The notes beneath the pieces were generated by a model. It saw only the letters and a program-made list of their open reading frames with translations, was not told the origin of the DNA and did not search any database. From assembly GCA_002261195.1 (NCBI GenBank), contig MVBO01000006.1, positions 126,878 through 190,877 of the forward strand: a DNA stretch of 64,000 bases. Direction: 5' to 3'. Shown here piece after piece: positions 57,646 to 64,000 of this stretch. The position numbers and the translations under genes were made by a program. The first letter of the stretch is position 1. Each line of letters starts with the position of its first letter. The DNA is from Bifiguratus adelaidae. Its lineage: Eukaryota; Mucoromycota; Endogonomycetes; Endogonales.

Positions 57646-59274
57646 ATGCAGAGTACTGGAAAGCGAAAAGATCGCTTAGATTCTCACAGGAATCTGAACT
57701 TGGCTTTCTGGCTTCTGGTGTCCGCTTTTTGTAGCGTTCTTCTGTGGTGCCTCACTTCGTATACGGCCTTACGGCTCGCCTTGCCTAGTCGCACTCACAC
57801 CACATCACTCACTCCGCCTCTTCCTCCCTTATCGCAAGCTGAGCGCCGTCTCCAACTCAGACATGTCTTCCATCACGCCTCTTCGACTGGTCCTTACAGC
57901 GGGCTCTTCCGACGATTAGACCAACCGATATTGCCACAACGAATTGCTTCGTCTGGAAAGAGTGATAAGCTGCTCAGGGTCAAGTCGAAGGTAGGAACCG
58001 TTTACAAACCTACTCTCTCATATTTTAACGACCTCGTAAACGTTACGACCAACGGTGATATGCGAAAACTCAATCAACGATATCATTCTCTTGGCAACAG
58101 CGGGATTTATCAGCAACGGGATGATATACTGCCTGATGTCACCGATCATGAAACTGTTTTGGCATTCGCCAAGATGACAAACAACGCATACAATGATCCG
58201 GTCTCTTCCAAACCTAGTGATTGGTATGATCTCGGGGAGAAATGGCATCTAGTAAGTCTCCGAGGCTATGAGGCATATAGACTACCGATCTGACCGATCT
58301 GACCGATAACGTGTAGAACAGCTCCTGGGGATGGGATACAGATGGCGTCCGGGGACATGTGTATGGCGATGACAAGAATACCACCTTTGTCCTTGTCATC
58401 AAAGGTACCACCTACGGCATTGCGGATGACAAGCTGAATGTGAGTTACAAAATTCTCCCAAAAATTCAACGCAAATCTGATTCATGTTTGCAGGACAACA
58501 TTCTATTCTCTTGTTGTTGCGCTCGCGTAGGACCGACCTGGCGAACAGTGTGCGATTGCTATCGGAGCGGATATCAATGTAACCAGACTTGCCTCGAGGA
58601 AAGCGTTGCTGGTAACGAACTGTATTATCGTATGGCCATGGTGAGTATTTTCATGGTGGAGCTTGATTTATATGGCCTAACCCCTCGCTTCACCACCTAG
58701 GACATGTATATAGAGCTAAAAGCCATGTATCCCAATTCAGTTATCTGGTTCTCTGGCCATTCGCTTGGCGGAGGTGTGGCTTCACTGCTCGGCGCGACAT
58801 TTGGTGTTCCGACGGTCGCCTTTCAATCCCCTGGCGATCGACTTGCGGCACGCCGCTTGCATCTTCCTGGCCCGCCAGGCATAAGATACGAAGACATGCC
58901 CATATGGCACTTCGGCAATACGGCTGATCCAGTGTTTATGGGCGTTTGCACGGTAAGCGCATGGTGCAACTTGGATCGTTCATCAACATATTCATCCTAC
59001 CTTGTAGGGAGTCACCACATCCTGTTGGTACGCTGGATACGCACTCGAAACGAAGTGTCACACCGGCAAGACGTGCGTTTGGGACGTGGTCAAAGAGGAA
59101 GGATGGCGTGTCGATATCCGAGCCCATCGCATCACGGACGTCATTGAACGCATCCTCCTCAAAAACATGTCCTTGCCCGAATGCGTCGTCGAAACCGATT
59201 GTGTGGATTGCGGCCCATGGGATTATGTGGATAGGGACCAATCTTCAAAGAAGGCTGTCGCCATAGCATCCTAG
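57646..59274 (+). CDS. ATG15: Atg15-like vacuolar lipase
   Basis: A class 3 lipase that breaks down autophagic and Cvt bodies in the vacuole. It starts MQSTGKRKDRLDSHRNLN and has one N-terminal signal-anchor segment (LAFWLLVSAFCSVLLWCL), as expected for a type II protein delivered by the multivesicular-body route. The luminal part contains YHSLGNSGIYQQRDDILPD, LAFAKMTNNAYNDP, SSWGWDTDGVRGHVYGDD, FSCCCARVGPTWRTVCDCY, the nucleophile in WFSGHSLGGGVASLLG, VPTVAFQSPGDRLAARRL, DMPIWHFGNTADPVFMGVC and CWYAGYALETKCHTGKTCVW. The Cys-rich DNILFSCCCARV and GYALETKCHTG motifs are diagnostic for Atg15. Five exons and about 465 residues; the C-terminal tail is short. Confidence 0.93.
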
Positions 59275-59566
59275 CTCGTTGGTGTTGCATGTTGCAAGAG
59301 ACCAGCAACGCTTACATCATCCTTGCGCAGTGTCAGGACCACACAGCAGCTGTAGATCGTTATATATATACCATGTAAATGACATGAATTAACTTAGAGA
59401 TAAACTTTTTCGTCGCGTATACGCAACACTATGAAAATTCTGCTATATTACAAAATTACATTGCACGGCTGCAATACAGGAACGCTACAAGATCAAGTTC
59501 TCTACAGTGAAAGCACAGTCTATAAAGGTTTCTGGCCCCGCATTTTGCAAAGGGGTGGGAAAGACA

Positions 59567-61552
59567 TCAGGAATCGGCCTCAGGACCGTCGATCTGCTTC
59601 AAGACAGCCCTTAGATCCATGGACCGTTCTCCGCTGGCCCTTCGAGAAGCCGGCTGACCCAGGTCCACGCTCTGACGCAAGAAGGAACCCGGACGACCGA
59701 CGGACAATCTAGTCGGATCGTGCTGTGGAAAAGCAAAGGATGGTCGTACTTGTCCTGTGGACGATGCCAATGCTGCCTGGGCTTGAGCATCCTTTTTGGA
59801 GTACAAGAAATTCCGAACAATAAATCGAAGAAACCTGGCCTGAAGGCTAGTATCGTCATCGTATGTACGGTGTGAGTGACGGCAGGTAGAAGAAGGATTG
59901 AGTGATGGTCTCCGAAGCCCGGTAACGGTCATTGAGGAAGGTGAATTTAATGGGCTAAGGTGACCTTGAGAGGCCGGCGTGGGATGTGATACTGGAGATG
60001 AAGGATGACGACTTGGGAGTATTGTGCCTTGGTTGATATCGATCGTTAAATGGGACAGGTCGGGTTGAGGGATCGGTTCCCCTTCAGTATTCTCTCGGGT
60101 ACTGATTCGGCGCTTGCGTGGTCGTGAATCTTCGGAATGCTCAGTGACGGTTCGTGATAGCTGGCTCGTATTGTTACTCAGATCGGAAAGTTCGTTGGTG
60201 ACTGCGTATGGGTGCAGAGTTGGCTCTTCATCTCGTCGATGGGAGTTCGGAAACGATCCTGCTAAATGCTGATAGCTAGTCTTCTTCTCTGGTACTGGGG
60301 GGGCATACTCCAAGATAAGATCCCTAAATTTGCATCATGTCAGCTTGAGAATAAAGCATACTGCGTTTAGTACTTACTGTCTGATGGTTGCCCAGGCTGC
60401 AATGACCGCAGGATCGACCACGAAGGCAGCGAGGTTCAAAGTACCAGGAAGACCGTTCGTAATAACACTCCATACATTCAGGCCAAAACTAGCCTCGTCT
60501 CGGGCATACATCCATATTTCGCTGACGAGGAATCCAAGCTGAGTGACGAGAGGGATGATGACATACAGGAGAATGCGCCTAACCGACTGGTTGATGATCT
60601 TCTTGGTCAGGCGTCGATTGTATTGATGTTGGGCAAAGGGATCGATGTCGGGAATATTGACTGAAAATGCTCTGGATGAATACTTTGATGACAGTCTTCG
60701 GAAAATTCTTTTCACTCTTGCAACAACACACTCAGAACGTGCTTCTTCCGCATCCTTGTCATTGGTGTACGTGATGCCATCCAAATGGAGCGCATTTTCG
60801 CAATGTGCAGCTGTCATGATAACATCGAGTTGTCGATTCTCGCTCCATATACGCCAGGCGACGAGACAGACGATGACGGTGCAATAAACGAGCGAGGCGA
60901 TCACTGGTCCCAGAAACGTGAAGGATTCCCAAATCTGCGAGACCGGTGCGTATGAAGGTGTATACCAGCAATATTGCTGTGCCACTGAAAACGACATGAG
61001 CTACTTGCTTGACAGGCGCAAAACGACACACTTACTGTCATAACCAAACCGCCCGGCAGCCCAAGGTATAGCGGCCAAAATGAGCGACGCGAGGATGCTG
61101 ACAATATAATACCATTTCTCCATCCCTGGTTGGAACGGGTGATGCTGAAGAAATAAATATCGTAGATTATAAGCAATAGCGGCGGTAAGAAAAAGGTATT
61201 GATTGCTGAGCCAGACGAGCAAAAAGGCGGCAAAGGCACAAGCATGAGGCGACACAAACACTGACACCTCTCCAGTATCTCGACGCGAGCCTGAGGCTAA
61301 TGTATATATAAGCAGCGAGACGGAGCGAACAAGGTCTGTGGCGCTGATTGCCGCATTTAGTCGAAGAGAAACTCGGTCGATAAGCCTCTTGTCATATAAC
61401 CGAATGGCTACCACCACAACAATGACAGTAAATGCGGAAATAATAGATATAACATTCAATGTCATGTTTATCGTGGCGAGTATCGCATTCTCCTCACTCG
61501 AGAGCGTCAAATCCGGTATCAATGCACTTCTGCCTTTGTACGCTTCCATCAT
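59567..61552 (-). CDS. Seven-transmembrane G-protein-coupled receptor
   Basis: A plasma-membrane receptor of the fungal Gpr1/Git3 or cAMP-receptor-like type. Start ATG at 61552. Hydrophobic segments: TM1 NVISIISAFTVIVVVVAIRL, then RLIDRVSLRLNAAISATDLV leading TM2, TM3 CAFAAFLLVWLSNQYLFLT, TM4 WYYIVSILASLILAAIPWA, TM5 FLGPVIASLVYCTVIVCLVA, a long third cytosolic loop of about 80 basic residues, TM6 SVRRILLYVIIPLVTQLGFL and TM7 NGLPGTLNLAAFVVDPAVI. After the last membrane segment a Ser/Thr/Pro-rich cytosolic tail of about 250 residues follows, with likely phosphorylation sites (SRPRKRRIS, RRASGERS). The ligand is unknown. The intron pattern is clean at most junctions. Confidence 0.82.
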
Positions 61553-62165
61553 ATAGGCTTATCCGACTTACGGATGGTTTTATCCCTGGTGTGGTCGCTG
61601 TCGCCAATAGTTTCTAGTTATGTTGAAAAAATCGTCGACAATGAGCGTCGCGGTTATGATCCGAATATAAGTACACCATGGTATGCAGTGAATGTAGAGC
61701 AATGTGGCAAAAGATCGAGAGCATTTGTTGAAACAAGCTGTCCATTTCACTCCATTCTGAAACGAGATATCCTAAAAAGGAAACCAGGCTTTGCACGCGG
61801 TTAACAGGTCATCAAAAAGCTGGATACGCAGAGCGGAAAAGAGCTAAGAGCAGGGATCAATGGCATCCACATATAGAGCAAGACATATCGGGCAATCATG
61901 GATGGCAAGAGAGCTCATACCATGGATATTCATGGAACGCCAACGACAGACCATTGATACATTTTAAGATCCGGTAGCTTTGGAAGAAACTTGGCAGCAC
62001 ACCGTGGCATTATGGAGCAGGTCTCTCATAATCTCGCAAGCAATCGCAAATGCTCACTTCTGGGCCTTCTCCTTCTCTTCCGACCCTCAACAAAGGGAAC
62101 CATAAAAGGATGTGACGGTGGTTGATTTTCGCTTCGAACAAGGCAAGGGCCTCCTCACACGCACC
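61553..62165. other. Divergent promoter region, GPCR/VMA8
   Basis: About 610 bp between divergent starts. No gene is supported in it, and no clear TATA box is near either start codon. Confidence 0.4.
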
Positions 62166-63341
62166 ATGTCTGGCCAAGGCGCGCGTATCAACATCTTTCC
62201 GACAAGAATGTAAGTAGACAGCTCTACAAGCCTCCAGAGGAGAACGAAGAAGTAGGAGTGGAAAACGAGAGACTCACTGGCTTCTACAATTAGGGCGCTC
62301 ACGACGATGAAATCGAAGCTAAAGGGTGCACAGACGGGTCATTCCTTGCTCAAGAGAAAGTCAGAAGCTCTTACACAGCGATTTCGAGTCATTACGCAAA
62401 AGATTGACGAGGTAGGCTGGCATCAACGCTAAGCGATGAATGCAGCATCGGCTCACACGACTCTAGGCGAAAAGGAATATGGGTAAAGTGATGCAAAATG
62501 CGTCCTTTTCCTTGGCAGAAGTGCAATATATCACTGGTGACATCAGGTCTGTGCTCGCCGAAGAAAGGTTACAACACGTGAAGCGGGCCGCTTATCGTCC
62601 AATATTGCAGTTATCAAGTGCAGGAAGCCGCAAAATCGGCCCAATTTCGCGTGAAGACCAAGCAGGAGAATGTATCTGGGGTGATGCTACCCGCCTTCGA
62701 GAGCTATACAGATGGCGCCAATGGTAAGCAGAAAATCGGAAATTCAAATCCTCTCCTCACCGAGTTGCTGTTCATAGCGTTCGAATTAACTGGACTGGGA
62801 CGCGGAGGACAACAAGTACAGCGCTGCAAAGAGACGTATATTAAGGCTGTAGAAGCACTGGTAGAGCTAGCCTCATTGCAGGTATGTGGCGAACATAAAC
62901 TTCGTCATGTGCGACTTTTGCTCATCCGTTTCCCCAGACCGCCTTTGTTATCTTGGACGAAGTCATTAAACTCACCAATCGCCGTGTCAACGCCATCGAA
63001 CATGTCATTATACCAAAGTACGAGAATACTATCAGCTATATTCTGTCAGAACTCGATGAAATGGACAGAGAGGAATTCTTTCGGTGAGTATGAAATAGCT
63101 CCTGTGCATGAGAGTTCATATATGTTTCTACAGGCTCAAAAAGGTGCAAGGAAAGAAAAAGGAACGCCAAGCAGCTGAAGAACATCAAATTCAAGCGGAT
63201 CAAGGTGAGTTCATCCTTATAGATAATTTTATACTCACAGGTGGAATAGATGCAGAGAAGGCGGCATTTCAACATGCGTCAGAAACGGGACACATTGATG
63301 ATGCACTCACACAAGATCATGATGAAGACGTGATATTTTAA
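62166..63341 (+). CDS. VMA8: V-ATPase subunit D
   Basis: The central-stalk subunit of the vacuolar proton pump, which transmits ATP hydrolysis in V1 to rotation of V0. Exon 1 (62166-62209) gives [15 protein letters not shown]; the junction codon is split by the first intron. Next come [109 protein letters not shown], and [20 protein letters not shown] followed by [20 protein letters not shown]. The C-terminus is [16 protein letters not shown] and an acidic tail. It is about 260 residues in eight exons, like yeast Vma8. Every splice restores the family sequence. Confidence 0.93.
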
Positions 63342-63554
63342 GTTTCTGAAATAGCTGACATAGTGTAGGTGGGCGTCATGCATGAATGCAAAGCCATGCC
63401 TCACTGCATCATGCGTATGTACATTGGAGTGCTTGCGAGCAAATCTAGATCATTCAACACTGTCTTTGGCCCTTGTCTCAATCAGAGATGTTGCTCAACA
63501 CCGGTCCTCGTTTGCGCATGTCAGCTTTGGCGTCTATCACAGATATGTACACGT

Positions 63555-64000
63555 TTACTCATTAATGGGTGGGCGAGCCGTATGAAGAATGGGTTTGCTG
63601 GATGGTGGATGAGGTGCACCACCACGCGCTCTTTGTTCTGCCCATGCAGCTGCCAATGATGAGCCTGGTGCTGCTCCATCATTCGCATCGTCGCAGTTTT
63701 CTACCGTAATCATGGGCAAGCCTTGAGGTGCTGGTTCAATGGACGCTTCAGACGGTAATGGGGAAGCCAATTGTGAGTTCCTTCCGGATGTTGGGGGCGT
63801 GAATATGACGGAGGGAGTGGATGATTGCGGCGATACGGGTGATTTCTCGGAGGTATCAATGGGTGGAGGTGACCCTGTCTTGTCAGCAATGGCTGCTTTG
63901 ACGTTGGCGAGATCATCTCCATTCGCCAAGTCCGATTCTCTAGCTTCTGGCAATGTAAAGTCTTCTAGTTCATCAAGACTTGTGGCGGGCGTAAGCGAGT
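63555..64000 (-). CDS. C-terminal part of an unrecognised Pro/Ser-rich protein (cut by window edge)
   Basis: An open frame runs from the right edge to a stop at 63555, giving at least 148 residues in one frame. It has DELEDFTLPEARESDLANGD, then Pro/Ser/Thr-rich sequence (SPPPIDTSEKSPVSPQSSTP) and ends LAAAWAEQRARGGAPHPPSS with PILHTARPPINE. No domain is recognised, and the composition suggests disorder. The protein start lies beyond the window. It converges with VMA8, whose stop is 213 bp away. Confidence 0.55.
   Translation of the reverse strand, partial: SLTPATSLDELEDFTLPEARESDLANGDDLANVKAAIADKTGSPPPIDTSEKSPVSPQSSTPSVIFTPPTSGRNSQLASPLPSEASIEPAPQGLPMITVENCDDANDGAAPGSSLAAAWAEQRARGGAPHPPSSKPILHTARPPINE

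Overview
The window is nuclear DNA of a fungus, most likely an early-diverging (non-Dikarya) lineage such as Mucoromycota. Genes are dense and sit on both strands. Most introns are 40-60 nt, with GTAAGT/GTATGT-type donors and TAG/CAG acceptors. The gene set is fungal: neutral trehalase, VelB-like velvet regulator, Atg15, RVS167/Hob1, Msn2-like zinc finger and CYSTM protein. The first gene is a propionyl-CoA carboxylase alpha subunit. As I understand it, Dikarya generally lack this enzyme and use the methylcitrate cycle, while basal fungi keep it. I cannot name a genus. I saw no rRNA, tRNA, transposon or CRISPR array.

Layout, left to right. 0.26-2.6 kb: PCCA (+). 2.7-8.4 kb: RMD1 (-) and CLU1 (+), head to head with 41 bp between start codons. 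8.4-10.8 kb: peptide N-glycanase fused to a C-terminal L-type lectin domain (-). 13.0-14.0 kb: Msn2-type zinc finger (+) behind a 2 kb upstream region. 15.3-19 kb: an unrecognised protein (+), a TATA-driven 88-residue protein (-) and a BAR-SH3 protein (+). 19.2-23.75 kb: a P5-type ATPase (-) with an unexpected signal peptide and Cys-rich ectodomain. 25.6-34 kb, all minus: EF-hand protein, velvet regulator, peroxisomal acyl-CoA/4-coumarate-CoA ligase-like enzyme and GCN5.

34.8-54.6 kb is mostly plus strand: neutral trehalase, ER FKBP, anoctamin, T5orf172/GIY-YIG-like protein, CYSTM protein, PI31, beta-helix protein, VMS1, chorismate mutase, complex I ESSS subunit (-) and a staphylococcal-type lipase. 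54.7-64 kb: I78-like inhibitor (-), TMA16 (-), a damaged or unsolved locus (-), ATG15 (+), a 7TM receptor (-), V-ATPase subunit D (+) and a gene cut by the right edge (-).

There is no operon-like logic, but several genes share themes. Protein and ribosome quality control: PNG1, VMS1, PI31, FKBP. Mitochondrial biogenesis: PCCA, CLU1, RMD1, ESSS. Membrane and vacuole biology: P5 ATPase, anoctamin, ATG15, V-ATPase, RVS167. Signalling and stress: GPCR, Msn2-like factor, trehalase with a possible PKA site, EF-hand protein, velvet. Two places (about 5.63 kb in CLU1 and about 56.89 kb in the unknown locus) look like single-base frameshifts that may be assembly errors. The most unusual architectures are the PNG1-lectin fusion and the ectodomain-bearing P5 ATPase.
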